A stretch of 64,000 nucleotides of DNA from Pseudomonas sp. DY-1 (GTDB lineage: Bacteria; Pseudomonadota; Gammaproteobacteria; Pseudomonadales; Pseudomonadaceae), in the NCBI RefSeq assembly GCF_003626975.1, contig NZ_CP032616.1, positions 2,356,001-2,420,000 of the forward strand, given 5' to 3'. The position numbers were made by a program, and so were the translations under genes. Below, piece after piece: positions 55,266-64,000 of this stretch. Below the pieces are notes generated by a model. That model made no database searches and was not told where the DNA came from. It saw only the letters and a list, made by a program, of their open reading frames with translations. Position 1 is the stretch's first letter; each line of letters begins with the position of its first letter.

Positions 55266-55360
55266 TGTAGGAGCGACTTCAGTCACGAAGGACTGCACAG
55301 CAGTCCCGTAGGCGTTCACCAGCGGGCAGCCCACTCGCATCGCGAATGAATTCGCTCCCA
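55266..55360. repeat. Degenerate REP-like composite
   Basis: Left piece TGTAGGAGCGACTTCAGTC (55266-55284), right piece GCGAATGAATTCGCTCCCA (55342-55360), each a half of REP-like elements elsewhere. It lies between selD and the isomerase-like gene, and suggests decay or recombination. Confidence 0.5.
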
Positions 55361-55392
55361 CTCGCGCACGTTCCACATAGATTCTCGTGGGC

Positions 55393-56178
55393 TCAGGCCA
55401 GCCTGGCCTTCCAGTCCGGCAGCCAGCCCAGAGTGTCGGCAGTGACGCCGGTGGGCTTGTACTCGGCTCCCAGCCACCCGGGGTAATCATCTTCCTGCAG
55501 GGCACGCATGGCAGGGCCGAAGTCGGTGTTGCCCGTGCCCGGCTCACCGCGGCCGGGGCAGTCGGCGAACTGCACATGGCCGATGCGACCAGCCAGCAGG
55601 CGAATACCCGCCGCCGCGTCCACGCCCTGCCGGGCCATGTGGTAGAGGTCGTACTGGGCACTGAGGTTGGGGTGGTCGACATCGCGCAGCAACCGGTCCA
55701 GTTGCTCCGGGGTGTTGATCAGGAAACCAGGCATATCCAGCGGGTTGATCGCCTCGCACACCACGCCAATATGCAGCACCGCAAAGGCTTCAGCTGTCTT
55801 GCGCAGGTTGGCCGCAAGGCAGGCCAAGGCTCGATCACGGCTGACGCCCTCGGCCTGCCGCCCTGCCAGCACATTGACGAAGCGCGGGCGAGTCATGGCG
55901 GCGTAGCTCAGTGCCTGCGCCAGCGCATCGTCGAACTGCTCCTGTCGATCCGGCACGGCCGCGAGGCCAGGGCCGCCATCCATCAGGTCGCCAGCCGGCA
56001 GGTTGAAGAGGACCAGCGGCAGGCCGGCTGCTTCCAGCACTTCCTTCATGCGGATCGCCGGCAACTCGTAGGGGAACTGCACCTCGACGCCGTCAAATCC
56101 GCAGACGCGGGCGGCTATGACACGCTCAATCAATGGGCGATCGGTGAACAGCAGGGACAAGTTCGCGGCGATCTTCAT
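55393..56178 (-). CDS. Hydroxypyruvate isomerase-like (xylose-isomerase fold) protein
   Basis: 261 residues, TIM-barrel of the Hyi/OtnI family: MKIAANLSLLFTDRPLIERV, FNLPAGDL, CEAINP and QYDLYHMARQG, with metal ligands Glu, Asp and His. Hyi converts hydroxypyruvate and tartronate semialdehyde; OtnI acts on 2-oxo-tetronate. Its ATG overlaps the neighbouring reductase stop by one base, so the pair acts together. No gcl is present. Confidence 0.85.
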   Translation of the reverse strand: MKIAANLSLLFTDRPLIERVIAARVCGFDGVEVQFPYELPAIRMKEVLEAAGLPLVLFNLPAGDLMDGGPGLAAVPDRQEQFDDALAQALSYAAMTRPRFVNVLAGRQAEGVSRDRALACLAANLRKTAEAFAVLHIGVVCEAINPLDMPGFLINTPEQLDRLLRDVDHPNLSAQYDLYHMARQGVDAAAGIRLLAGRIGHVQFADCPGRGEPGTGNTDFGPAMRALQEDDYPGWLGAEYKPTGVTADTLGWLPDWKARLA

Positions 56179-57065
56179 CAATGATTCTCCCGATACATTT
56201 CCACCAGCGTAGCCGGATCGCGTTCCAGATTGCCCTGACTGCCGTGCAGGCGCATCAGTTGGGCCGCCAGGCCACTGAGCGGCGTTGCCGAGTCGTGCTC
56301 GCGAGACAGGCGCACTGCGGTATCCAGATCTTTCAGCAGGGTGCGCACGTGCCATTTGATGGGTTCGAAATGGCTCGCGGCCATCTGCGGCGCGAGGATC
56401 TGCAGCGGCTTGGAATCCGCGAAGCCACCGGCCAGCGCCGTGGCGATCAGGCTCGCATCCACACCGGCCTTTTCCGCCAGGGCAACCACTTCGGCAATTA
56501 CCAGGGCGTTGCAGGCCACGATCATCTGATTGCAGACCTTGGTCACCTGGCCGGCTCCGACCGCACCCATGCGGGTCAGTCGCTGGCCCAGGTGGGCGAG
56601 GATCGGCCGCACCCGCTCCACATCGTCTTCATGACCGCCGGCCATGATCGCCAGGGTGCCAGCCTCGGCACCGGGCGTACCACCGGATACCGGCGCGTCC
56701 ATCCAACGCATGCCGGTACGAGCCTCCAGATCGGCTGCCATCTCGCGGGTGGCGGCAGGTTCCAGGCTGGAGAAATCCACCAGCAATTGTCCCGGCTTAG
56801 CGCCTTCAAGAATGCCGCCCTCACCGAACACCACCTTGCGTACCACGCGGGTGTCCGCCAGGCAGAGCATCACAATGTCCGCCTCGGCGCACAGTTCGGC
56901 CGGTGCTTTCACGCGGCGTGCACCCAATTCAACCAGAGGCGCGCACTTCTCTGGCGAGCGGTTCCATACGGTCAGCGGGTAACCGGCGGCCAGCAGGCGG
57001 CGGGTCATGGGCAGGCCCATCAGGCCGATGCCGGCGAAAGCGATGGAAGGCAGGGAATCGGTCAT
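56178..57065 (-). CDS. Beta-hydroxyacid dehydrogenase (tartronate semialdehyde reductase-like)
   Basis: 295 residues. N-terminal Rossmann FAGIGLMGLPMTRRLLAAGY, substrate motif DAPVSGGTPGAEAGTL, and catalytic lysine in GQVTKVCNQMIV. Related to GarR/GlxR/LtnD. Start MTDSLPSIAFAG at 57065. First gene of the reductase-isomerase operon; it probably feeds C3 or C4 hydroxyacids toward glycerate. Divergent from the PhnD-type transporter operon. Confidence 0.87.
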   Translation of the reverse strand: MTDSLPSIAFAGIGLMGLPMTRRLLAAGYPLTVWNRSPEKCAPLVELGARRVKAPAELCAEADIVMLCLADTRVVRKVVFGEGGILEGAKPGQLLVDFSSLEPAATREMAADLEARTGMRWMDAPVSGGTPGAEAGTLAIMAGGHEDDVERVRPILAHLGQRLTRMGAVGAGQVTKVCNQMIVACNALVIAEVVALAEKAGVDASLIATALAGGFADSKPLQILAPQMAASHFEPIKWHVRTLLKDLDTAVRLSREHDSATPLSGLAAQLMRLHGSQGNLERDPATLVEMYRENH

Positions 57066-57148
57066 GCCGAAGCTCCAGGCAATTAGCGAAACGCACATCT
57101 TAAACGCCTGGCCAGCAACGTGAAGCTACCAAGCCGCCGGGCGCTCAC

Positions 57149-57154
57149 TATAAT
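57149..57154 (+). promoter_or_regulatory. -10 element of the PhnD-type transporter operon
   Basis: TATAAT, perfect sigma-70 -10 hexamer, 37 bases before the ATG. No good -35 is visible, so an activator may be needed. Confidence 0.45.
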
Positions 57155-57190
57155 CCGCCTGCCTTTTCCGCTATTGAACCGGAGAATCCT

Positions 57191-58042
57191 ATGTTCAAAC
57201 GCTCTCTCGCCCTCGTGGCAGGCATCGCACTGTCTTTTTCCGCTGTTGTTTCCCAGGCCGCCGACGTCCTCAAGGTCTCGGCCATTCCCGACGAAGCGCC
57301 AACCGAACTGCTGCGCAAGTTCAAGCCGCTCGGTGCGTACCTCGAAAAACAACTGGGCATGAAAGTAGAGTTCGTTCCCGTGGCCGACTATGCGGCCGTG
57401 GTCGAATCCCTCGCGGCCGACCGTTTGGACATGGCCTGGCTCGGCGGCTTCACCTTCGTCCAGACTCGCCTGAAGACCGGCAACGCCATCCCCCTGGTGC
57501 AACGCGAGCAGGACGAGAAGTTCACTAGCAAGTTCATCAGCGCCGACCCGGCAGTGAAGTCCCTGCAGGACCTCAAGGGCAAGACCTTCGCTTTCGGCTC
57601 GGTTTCCTCCACCTCCGGCAGCCTGATGCCGCGCTACTTCATGCAGAAGGACGGCATCGTGCCCGAGCAGTTCTTCTCCCGAGTTGCCTACTCCGGCGCC
57701 CACGACGCCACAGTGGCCTGGGTCCAGGCCGGCAAGGTCGATGGCGGCGTGCTCAACGCCAGCGTCTGGCAGAAACTGGTGGACGCCGGCAAGGTCGACA
57801 CCAGCAAGGTGAAGGTATTCGCCACCACCCCGACCTACTACGACTACAACTGGACGGTGCGCGGAACCCTGGACCCCGCCCTGGCCGAGAAAATCAAACA
57901 GGCCTTCCTCGCGCTCGACCCAGCCAATCCGGAACACAAGGCGATCCTCGACCTGCAGGCCGCCAGCCGTTTCATTCCGACCAAGCCCGAGAACTACAAA
58001 GGCATCGAGGAAGCCGCACGCTCGGCCGGCCTGTTGAAGTGA
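57191..58042 (+). CDS. PhnD-type periplasmic binding protein, putative selenium oxyanion binding
   Basis: 283 residues. Signal peptide cut at about 23 (SQA-ADV), then a two-lobed PhnD/PtxB-like binding protein with [15 protein letters not shown] and [16 protein letters not shown] recall that a group of this family located beside selD is described as putative selenate-binding, and selD-selU is the neighbour here. First gene of a four-gene operon with short overlaps. No phosphonate-degrading gene is in the window. Phosphonate or phosphite remains an alternative. Confidence 0.85.
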   Translation: MFKRSLALVAGIALSFSAVVSQAADVLKVSAIPDEAPTELLRKFKPLGAYLEKQLGMKVEFVPVADYAAVVESLAADRLDMAWLGGFTFVQTRLKTGNAIPLVQREQDEKFTSKFISADPAVKSLQDLKGKTFAFGSVSSTSGSLMPRYFMQKDGIVPEQFFSRVAYSGAHDATVAWVQAGKVDGGVLNASVWQKLVDAGKVDTSKVKVFATTPTYYDYNWTVRGTLDPALAEKIKQAFLALDPANPEHKAILDLQAASRFIPTKPENYKGIEEAARSAGLLK

Positions 58043-58845
58043 GCCTGTCGCTGCATGGCGTGGATCTGGTCCACGCCAACGGCCAACCTGCACTCCGGGG
58101 CATCGATCTCACTGTCGGTAGCGGTGAAAGGGTAGCCATCATCGGCCCATCGGGCGCCGGCAAGACCAGCCTGCTGCGCCTGCTCGCCACCAACCTGAAA
58201 CCCGCCGCCGGGCAGTTCCAACTGCTCGGCGCGACGCCTTGGTCGCTCTCCGCGCGGGAGCGCCAGCGCCTGCGGGCGCGCATCGGTCTGGTGCACCAGG
58301 CGCCGCCCTTGCCACCACGCCAAAGGGTGGTCACCGCAGTACTGGCTGGCAAGCTCGGCCAATGGTCCCTGGGCAAAGGCTTGCTCAGCCTGGTGCATCC
58401 CCTGGACAGCACCGGCGCCCAGGCCGCCCTGGCACGGCTGGATCTGGCCGATAAGCTCTTCGAGCGCTGCGACCAGCTCTCCGGCGGCCAATTGCAGCGC
58501 GTGGGCATCGCCCGCGTGCTCTACCAGGCACCCGAATTGATCCTCGCCGACGAGCCGGTTTCCGCAATGGACCCGGTGCTCGCCGATCACACCCTCGACG
58601 TACTCTGCGCCGACGCCAGTCGCCGTGGCGTCACGCTGCTGGCGAGTCTGCACGCCGTGGAGCTGGCACTGAAACATTTTCCGCGCATCATCGGCGTACG
58701 CGACGGCCGTGTTGCCTTCGACCTCCCGCGGGAAGCTGTCAGCCAGGCTGACCTGGATACCCTCTACGCCAACGAGCAACTGCACGGCGACACCCCATCC
58801 TCGCCGCCCATAGCGGCCCCCGTGCTGCACATTCCGCGATGCTGA
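58039..58845 (+). CDS. PhnC-type ABC transporter ATPase
   Basis: 268 residues from GTG at 58039, overlapping the binding-protein stop by 4 bases (GTGA). Walker [10 protein letters not shown], signature [15 protein letters not shown], Walker B ILADEP. Full length for PhnC. Energises uptake together with the two permeases that follow. Confidence 0.9.
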   Translation: MSLSLHGVDLVHANGQPALRGIDLTVGSGERVAIIGPSGAGKTSLLRLLATNLKPAAGQFQLLGATPWSLSARERQRLRARIGLVHQAPPLPPRQRVVTAVLAGKLGQWSLGKGLLSLVHPLDSTGAQAALARLDLADKLFERCDQLSGGQLQRVGIARVLYQAPELILADEPVSAMDPVLADHTLDVLCADASRRGVTLLASLHAVELALKHFPRIIGVRDGRVAFDLPREAVSQADLDTLYANEQLHGDTPSSPPIAAPVLHIPRC

Positions 58846-59666
58846 AAGCCACACCACGCGACCCCGCCGCGCTGCCCCGCCTACTGCTCACCCTACTGGC
58901 CCTGGCGCTGCTCTGGCCTGGGCTGGAACTGAGCGAACTGAACCCGGCAGTGCTGCTGGATGAGGGCAACGCCCGCACCATGGGGCAATTCCTGTCGGCC
59001 TTCTGGCCACCCGAGCACGGCGAGGAGTTCCTTCATCTGTTAGGTCGCGCCACGCTGGAAACCCTGGCCATCGCCACCGCAGGCATGAGTCTGGCGCTGC
59101 TGATCGCCCTACCCGCCTCCCTCTGGGCCAGTCGAGCCCTTTCGTTGTCGGCCCTGCACCGCGGCGGGCGCCCAGCCTGGTGGGCGCAGGCGTTGCGCTG
59201 GCCGGTGCGCGGCCTGCTGATTTTCCTGCGCAGTGTTCCGGAAATCGTCTGGGCACTACTGTTCGTCCGCGCCGTGGGCCTGGGCCCCACCGCCGGGGTG
59301 CTGGCCATCGCCATCACCTACAGCGGCATGCTCGGCAAGGTCTACGCGGAGATCTTCGAGTCCGTCGACCCACGCCCCACCCGCGCACTGCTTGCCGCCG
59401 GCAGCCCACGTCTGGCGGCGTTCGCCTATGGCGTACTGCCCAACGCAGCGGCAGAAGTGATTTCCTACACCGTCTACCGCTGGGAGTGCGCAGTGCGCGC
59501 CTCAGTCGTGATGGGCTTCGTCGGCGCCGGCGGCCTGGGCCAGCAGATGGACCTGTCGATGCGCATGTTCGCCGGCGGCGAAGTTGCCAGCATGCTGCTG
59601 ACCTTCCTCGCCCTGGTGCTGTTGGCCGACCAACTCAGCCGCTTCCTGCGCGGGAGATTCGCGTGA
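58839..59666 (+). CDS. PhnE-type ABC permease 1
   Basis: 275 residues, about six helices, with the EAA-type loop ([20 protein letters not shown]). The ATG overlaps the ATPase 3' end by 7 bases. Forms a heterodimer with the second permease. The N-terminal basic segment ([14 protein letters not shown]) precedes the first helix. Confidence 0.9.
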   Translation: MLKATPRDPAALPRLLLTLLALALLWPGLELSELNPAVLLDEGNARTMGQFLSAFWPPEHGEEFLHLLGRATLETLAIATAGMSLALLIALPASLWASRALSLSALHRGGRPAWWAQALRWPVRGLLIFLRSVPEIVWALLFVRAVGLGPTAGVLAIAITYSGMLGKVYAEIFESVDPRPTRALLAAGSPRLAAFAYGVLPNAAAEVISYTVYRWECAVRASVVMGFVGAGGLGQQMDLSMRMFAGGEVASMLLTFLALVLLADQLSRFLRGRFA

Positions 59667-60427
59667 GGCCGGGCAATATCCTGGTGATCGTCGCCTTGCT
59701 GGCGGCGGCAGTCGCGTCCTTCGTGTGGCTGGGCGTCGACCTTGGCGCCCTGGTCAGTGGCGACGCCCTGCACCAGATGGGCAGCTACGCCATGCGCTTC
59801 CTCCACCCGGACTTTTCCACCGCACACCTCAAGGCCATCGGCTGGGGCGCCCTGGAGACGCTCGCGATGTCGGCCCTCGGCACGCTGCTGGCGGCGCTGC
59901 TGGGCCTGCTCATCGCCCTGCCTGCCGCCGGCCGCTTCGGCAGCCTGGCCCAAGGGACCGCGCGCCTGCTGCTGAATGCGCTACGTGCGGTGCCTGAACT
60001 GGTTTGGGCTGCGCTGATGGTCCTGGCTGCCGGCCTGGGTCCGAACGCCGGTACCCTGGCCCTGGCCCTGCACACCGCCGGCGTGCTGGGCCGGCTGTTC
60101 GCCGAGGCCCTGGAAAACACCCCGCCCGAACCCGCCGAAGCCATCCGCCTGAATGGCGGCGGACGAGTTGCCGCCTTCTGCTACGGCACCCTGCCGGGGG
60201 TCTGGCCGCAACTGGTGGCCTACATGCTCTATCGCTGGGAGAACAACATCCGCATGGCCAGCGTGCTCGGCTTCGTCGGCGCCGGAGGGCTGGGGCAGAT
60301 GCTCTACATGAGCCTGTCCCTGTTCCAGGAAGCCCAGGCGGCCAGCGTGATCCTGGCAATGCTGATTCTGGTACTGGGAGTGGATGCCCTGAGCGGCTGG
60401 ATGCGCCAACGCTGGGTCAGTGCATAG
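59663..60427 (+). CDS. PhnE-type ABC permease 2
   Basis: 254 residues from GTG at 59663 (GTGA overlap with permease 1). Six helices; EAA-type loop LNGGGRVAAFCYGTLPG and FVGAGGLGQ are shared with permease 1, so the two arose by duplication. A GC-rich hairpin lies after the stop (60454-60477), without a clear T run. Confidence 0.9.
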   Translation: MRPGNILVIVALLAAAVASFVWLGVDLGALVSGDALHQMGSYAMRFLHPDFSTAHLKAIGWGALETLAMSALGTLLAALLGLLIALPAAGRFGSLAQGTARLLLNALRAVPELVWAALMVLAAGLGPNAGTLALALHTAGVLGRLFAEALENTPPEPAEAIRLNGGGRVAAFCYGTLPGVWPQLVAYMLYRWENNIRMASVLGFVGAGGLGQMLYMSLSLFQEAQAASVILAMLILVLGVDALSGWMRQRWVSA

Positions 60428-60486
60428 ATAGTGCGAACACAAAGTGGATGCCTTGTGGGGGCGATTCCACCCCCACAGAAACAACA

Positions 60487-60507
60487 AAGGAGGCCAAAGG
60501 CCTCCTT
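60487..60507 (-). terminator. Terminator of the DUF5064 gene
   Basis: 9-base perfect stem AAGGAGGCC/GGCCTCCTT with AAA loop; on the minus strand followed by T-rich TGTTGTTTC, 47 bases past the DUF5064 stop. Confidence 0.7.
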
Positions 60508-60553
60508 GATGGAAAGGTGTAAACCGCAAGGCGGCTTACATCCGGAGCAAGGA

Positions 60554-60922
60554 TCAGAACCCGTCTTTCTCGAGATGGTCGAAGTTCACCTTCTCACCGG
60601 GTTCGGCACCCAGCACGCGGCGGATATCTTCGAAGATCAGGTCGTATTCCTTGTGATTACGCATGATCAGCGTGTTGTTGGGGCTCAGGCCATTCTTGAC
60701 CGCCACCTTGGAAACCACGGCAGCGAAGTTGAATGCCGTGTCGCGGTGCATCTCGAACTCCTCCTCGAAAGGCTTGCCCGCGATCTCGCCCACCATGCGG
60801 AAGTGCAGCATGGTGCCTTCCTTGGGGTTAGGACGAGCTTCGTAATAAAGGTCGATGGAGAATTCCTGCTGCCCAGGAATACCGGGAATATTGGCCCGGT
60901 GTACATGGCCTGGTTCGAACAT
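60554..60922 (-). CDS. DUF5064-family protein
   Basis: 122 residues opening MFEPGHVHRANIPG; small alpha-beta protein without signal peptide or membrane helix. Pattern FSIDLYYEARPNPKEGTMLHF agrees, from memory, with DUF5064. Start at 60922 with AGGGAG before it; the frame's longer start at 60946 lies over the ribosome site. Function unknown. Confidence 0.75.
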   Translation of the reverse strand: MFEPGHVHRANIPGIPGQQEFSIDLYYEARPNPKEGTMLHFRMVGEIAGKPFEEEFEMHRDTAFNFAAVVSKVAVKNGLSPNNTLIMRNHKEYDLIFEDIRRVLGAEPGEKVNFDHLEKDGF

Positions 60923-61069
60923 GATGACACTCCCTGTGGATATCAAAGAGAAGTAGAAGGTGGGTTGAGTCTAGCTCGCCCCACCGATTTCGCCGCTGCC
61001 CCTGACCGGTGCAGTACCGGGCATGCGGCACACTCCTGGAGCCCGTCCCTGGGCTCCATCCGTGCTCCG

Positions 61070-61387
61070 TCAGTGACGGGTCGGCGCTTCGTCCCGCTCC
61101 TGGATCAGAACCCAGGGGGCCACCACCACAGCCCAGAGCTTCGGATCGCGGGCCAGCAGGTCCTGGGCACGGTCTTCCTCCACCTTGCTGAGCTTGCCGG
61201 CGGCCAAAAAGGCCGCGACCTGCGCCTTGTCGTCTTCGGCCACGGCCAGGGCAACGGCCACCAGGTCTTCGGCGCCATCGACCCAGAGCAGCGCGCCACG
61301 GGCGAAGAAGGGCTGTAGCTCTTCCCAGGTAATGGCGGCGGTTTCGCCAAGCAGCTTGGCATAGAGGGTGCTAGCGTTATCGTTCAT
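61070..61387 (-). CDS. DUF2288-family protein
   Basis: 105 residues: NASTLYAKLLGETAAITWEE and FFARGALLWVDGAEDLVAVA, the DUF2288 pattern, then a WAVVVAPWVLIQE end. Small soluble protein of unknown function. Start MNDNASTLYAK at 61387. It is divergent from braC. Confidence 0.82.
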   Translation of the reverse strand: MNDNASTLYAKLLGETAAITWEELQPFFARGALLWVDGAEDLVAVALAVAEDDKAQVAAFLAAGKLSKVEEDRAQDLLARDPKLWAVVVAPWVLIQERDEAPTRH

Positions 61388-61498
61388 GGCTTGTTTTGTG
61401 TTGGTTGGTAACGAATGGATTTGGGGGGGCGCAATGATAGCGTCGAGCAACATTCAGACAAGCACGCCTTGACGACGCCAGCTACACCCGAGACACGC

Positions 61499-61512
61499 CG
61501 TATTTCTATACG
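61499..61512. promoter_or_regulatory. Candidate operator
   Basis: CGTAT-TTCT-ATACG, perfect 5-base arms, spacer 4, between divergent DUF2288 and braC. Binding protein unknown. Confidence 0.25.
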
Positions 61513-61562
61513 TTTGTTTCGATTAAGCGACACAAGATCATTCCGCCATCAAAACCCGACTT

Positions 61563-61590
61563 TTCAAGCCGCAAATCGGCAATCTACACT
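61563..61590 (+). promoter_or_regulatory. Candidate sigma-70 promoter of braC
   Basis: TTCAAG and TACACT separated by 16 bases; predicted leader of about 97 bases before the braC ATG. Confidence 0.35.
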
Positions 61591-61693
61591 GTTCCGGTAC
61601 AGTTGCCGGGGGGGTGTTGGCGGGGTGCAATTCCCTGTCCCGTAGCTTCGGCAATCAGGACAACAACAATGAAAAACACAAGAGTGGAGCACT

Positions 61694-62815
61694 ATGAATA
61701 AGGCTACCAAGCAGATTTCCAAACTGTTCGCCGCCATGGCTCTCGCCGGTGTCGCCAGCTACTCCGTAGCAGCTGACACCATCAAGATCGCCCTGGCTGG
61801 CCCGGTGACCGGTGCGGTTGCCCAGTACGGTGAGATGCAGTTCATCGGCGCCAAGATGGCGATCGAGCAGATCAACAAGGCCGGCGGGGTGAACGGCTCT
61901 CAGCTCGAAGGCGTGGTCTATGACGACGCTTGCGATCCGAAACAGGCTGTTGCCGTAGCCAACAAGATTGTCAACGACGGTATCCATTACGTAGTTGGCC
62001 ACCTCTGCTCCAGCTCCACCCAGCCCGCGTCCGACATCTACGAAGACGAAGGCATCCTGATGATCACCGCGGCTTCCACCAGCCCGGACATCACCTCCCG
62101 TGGCTACCAACTGGTATTCCGCACCATCGGCCTGGACAGCCTGCAAGGCCCGACCGCCGGCAACTTCATTGCCGATCACGTCAAGCCGAAGACCGTTGCC
62201 GTCATCCACGACAAGCAGCAGTACGGCGAAGGCATCGCCACTGCCGTCAAGCAGACCCTGGAAAGCAAAGGCGTGAAAGTCGCCCTGTTCGAAGGCATCA
62301 ACGCCGGCGACAAGGACTTCTCCACCATCGTTTCCAAGCTGAAGCAGGCCGGTGTGGACTTCGTCTACTACGGCGGCTACCACCCGGAACTCGGCCTGCT
62401 GCTGCGTCAGTCGGCTGAAAAAGGTCTGAAAGTACGCTTCATGGGTCCGGAAGGCGTGGGCAACAAGGAGCTCTCCGCCATCGCTGGCCCGGCTTCCGAA
62501 GGTCTGCTGGTAACCCTGCCGAAGTCCTTCGACCAGGATCCGAAGAACCAGGCCCTGGTAGACGCCTTCAAGGCCAAGAACGAAGACCCGAGCGGTCCGT
62601 TCGTGTTCCCGGCCTACGCCGCGGTACAAGTAATTGCCGAAGGCATCAAGAAAGCCGGCGAAGACGACACCACCAAGGTAGCTGCCGCCCTGCGCGCCAA
62701 CTCCTTCGCAACCCCGACCGGCAACCTGGCCTTCGACGAGAAGGGCGATCTGAAGGACTTCAGCTTCGTGGTGTACGAGTGGCACAAGGACGGCACCAAA
62801 ACCGAAGCTAAATAA
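61694..62815 (+). CDS. braC: Branched-chain amino acid binding protein
   Basis: 373 residues. Signal peptide cut after about 26 (SVAADTI), then a Leu/Ile/Val-type binding protein with AIEQINKAGGVNGSQLEGV and CSSSTQPASDIY. Full length, periplasmic. First gene of the bra operon; the terminator-like hairpin after it likely limits transcription into the permease genes so that binding protein is made in excess. Confidence 0.94.
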   Translation: MNKATKQISKLFAAMALAGVASYSVAADTIKIALAGPVTGAVAQYGEMQFIGAKMAIEQINKAGGVNGSQLEGVVYDDACDPKQAVAVANKIVNDGIHYVVGHLCSSSTQPASDIYEDEGILMITAASTSPDITSRGYQLVFRTIGLDSLQGPTAGNFIADHVKPKTVAVIHDKQQYGEGIATAVKQTLESKGVKVALFEGINAGDKDFSTIVSKLKQAGVDFVYYGGYHPELGLLLRQSAEKGLKVRFMGPEGVGNKELSAIAGPASEGLLVTLPKSFDQDPKNQALVDAFKAKNEDPSGPFVFPAYAAVQVIAEGIKKAGEDDTTKVAAALRANSFATPTGNLAFDEKGDLKDFSFVVYEWHKDGTKTEAK

Positions 62816-62831
62816 GCTTCCCGCCTGAACG

Positions 62832-62861
62832 CAAAGCCCACTGCTTAGGCAGTGGGCTTTG
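62832..62861 (+). terminator. Attenuating terminator between braC and braD
   Basis: 13-base perfect stem CAAAGCCCACTGC/GCAGTGGGCTTTG with TTAG loop, followed by TTTATCC. Partial readthrough would set the ratio of binding protein to permease. Confidence 0.85.
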
Positions 62862-62930
62862 TTTATCCGTGTTTTACGGGCTCCGCTGCGCCACAAGCGC
62901 CGCTTTTCGTGATGCCCGAGGAGTTAGGGA

Positions 62931-63850
<920 letters not shown>

Positions 63851-63854
<4 letters not shown>

Positions 63855-64000
63855 ACACTCGACTCAAAACGGCGTTCTTCAGCGCCCTCCTGGTGCTGGC
63901 CGTCGCCTACCCCATCCTCGGCCTGAAACTCAGCGTCGTTGGCGTGGGCCTGGTGGTCACCGGTGCCGACACCCCCACCCTGCTGGCCATCGCGGCATGC
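63851..64000 (+). CDS. braE: Branched-chain amino acid permease LivM/BraE, partial
   Basis: Only the first 50 codons are inside the window ([20 protein letters not shown], then a hydrophobic segment). The ATGA overlap with braD and operon order support LivM/BraE. braF and braG are expected beyond the edge. Confidence 0.85.

Larger units (their letters stand above)
61388..61693. other. Intergenic region between DUF2288 and braC
   Basis: 306 bases with no gene. It holds a candidate braC promoter (61563-61590), an inverted repeat (61499-61512) and G-rich stretches (GGGGGGG at 61609 on). The remainder shows nothing identifiable. Confidence 0.6.

Noticed and set aside
57191..60427. Calling the transporter a proven phosphonate importer
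   Set aside because: Only family resemblance supports it; no phosphonate-degrading genes are present and the neighbours are selenium genes.
60454..60477. GC-rich hairpin after the second permease as a terminator
   Set aside because: The 8-base stem TGTGGGGG/CCCCCACA has no T run on either strand; noted in the permease entry only.
61038..61057. GGAGCCC/GGGCTCC hairpin after the DUF2288 gene
   Set aside because: No T run follows on the minus strand, so a terminator call is not supported.

Overview
The window is high-GC chromosomal DNA from a Pseudomonas, probably of the P. aeruginosa/resinovorans side of the genus. The evidence is the Pseudomonas-type gene set (phosphorylcholine phosphatase, DUF2790 proteins, RapA, the cbb3 oxidase micro-subunit CcoM, Bra branched-chain amino acid transport), ANR boxes of TTGAT-N4-ATCAA type, and short REP-like palindromes between genes. 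I see no rRNA or tRNA genes, insertion sequences, integrases, prophage or CRISPR. The layout looks like core and shell genome with short intergenic gaps and many regulator/target divergons.

Region by region. 1-10.5 kb: a cut-off PAS/GAF sensor, a YebC-family regulator, a DMT exporter facing an Lrp-type regulator, a LysR regulator facing a monooxygenase/DJ-1 operon, an Atm1-type ABC exporter, and small redox or hydrolase genes. 10.6-13.8 kb: a three-gene Ser/Thr phosphorylation module (PP2C phosphatase, membrane kinase, tandem-FHA membrane protein) on the minus strand with no type VI secretion genes beside it. 14-24.7 kb: small unannotated proteins, a UspE-like stress protein, an SDR/LysR divergon, a decayed GGDEF remnant, a c-type cytochrome behind an ANR box, a cold-shock protein followed by a 59-residue SutA-like protein, a LysR/DMT divergon, a diheme cytochrome and an RNA-binding CvfB protein. 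25-35 kb: an LtaS-like phosphotransferase, a TetR/DUF2855 divergon, phosphorylcholine phosphatase with a phospholipase-like partner, an enoyl reductase, and a DEAD-box helicase. 35-46 kb: DHFR-like/NUDIX pair, RarD, azoreductase, LysR-hydrolase-PpiA, a second ABC exporter, tandem DUF2790 genes, a FemAB/GNAT-like protein, ccoM with twin ANR boxes, and AlkB. 46-53 kb: RapA, an MFS carrier, and a MHYT-GGDEF-EAL c-di-GMP protein.

53-60.4 kb reads as a selenium module. selU and selD overlap by one base, hydroxypyruvate isomerase-like and tartronate-semialdehyde-reductase-like genes follow upstream on the same strand, and a divergent four-gene PhnD/PhnC/PhnE/PhnE-type ABC transporter lies next to them. 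No phosphonate-breakdown genes are present, so selenium oxyanions are the substrate I favour. The window ends in the braC-braD-braE transport operon, cut off inside braE.

The most interesting items are the orphan kinase/phosphatase/FHA module with a degenerate first FHA domain, the selenium-linked transporter, the ANR-controlled ccoM and cytochrome genes, and several very small proteins.
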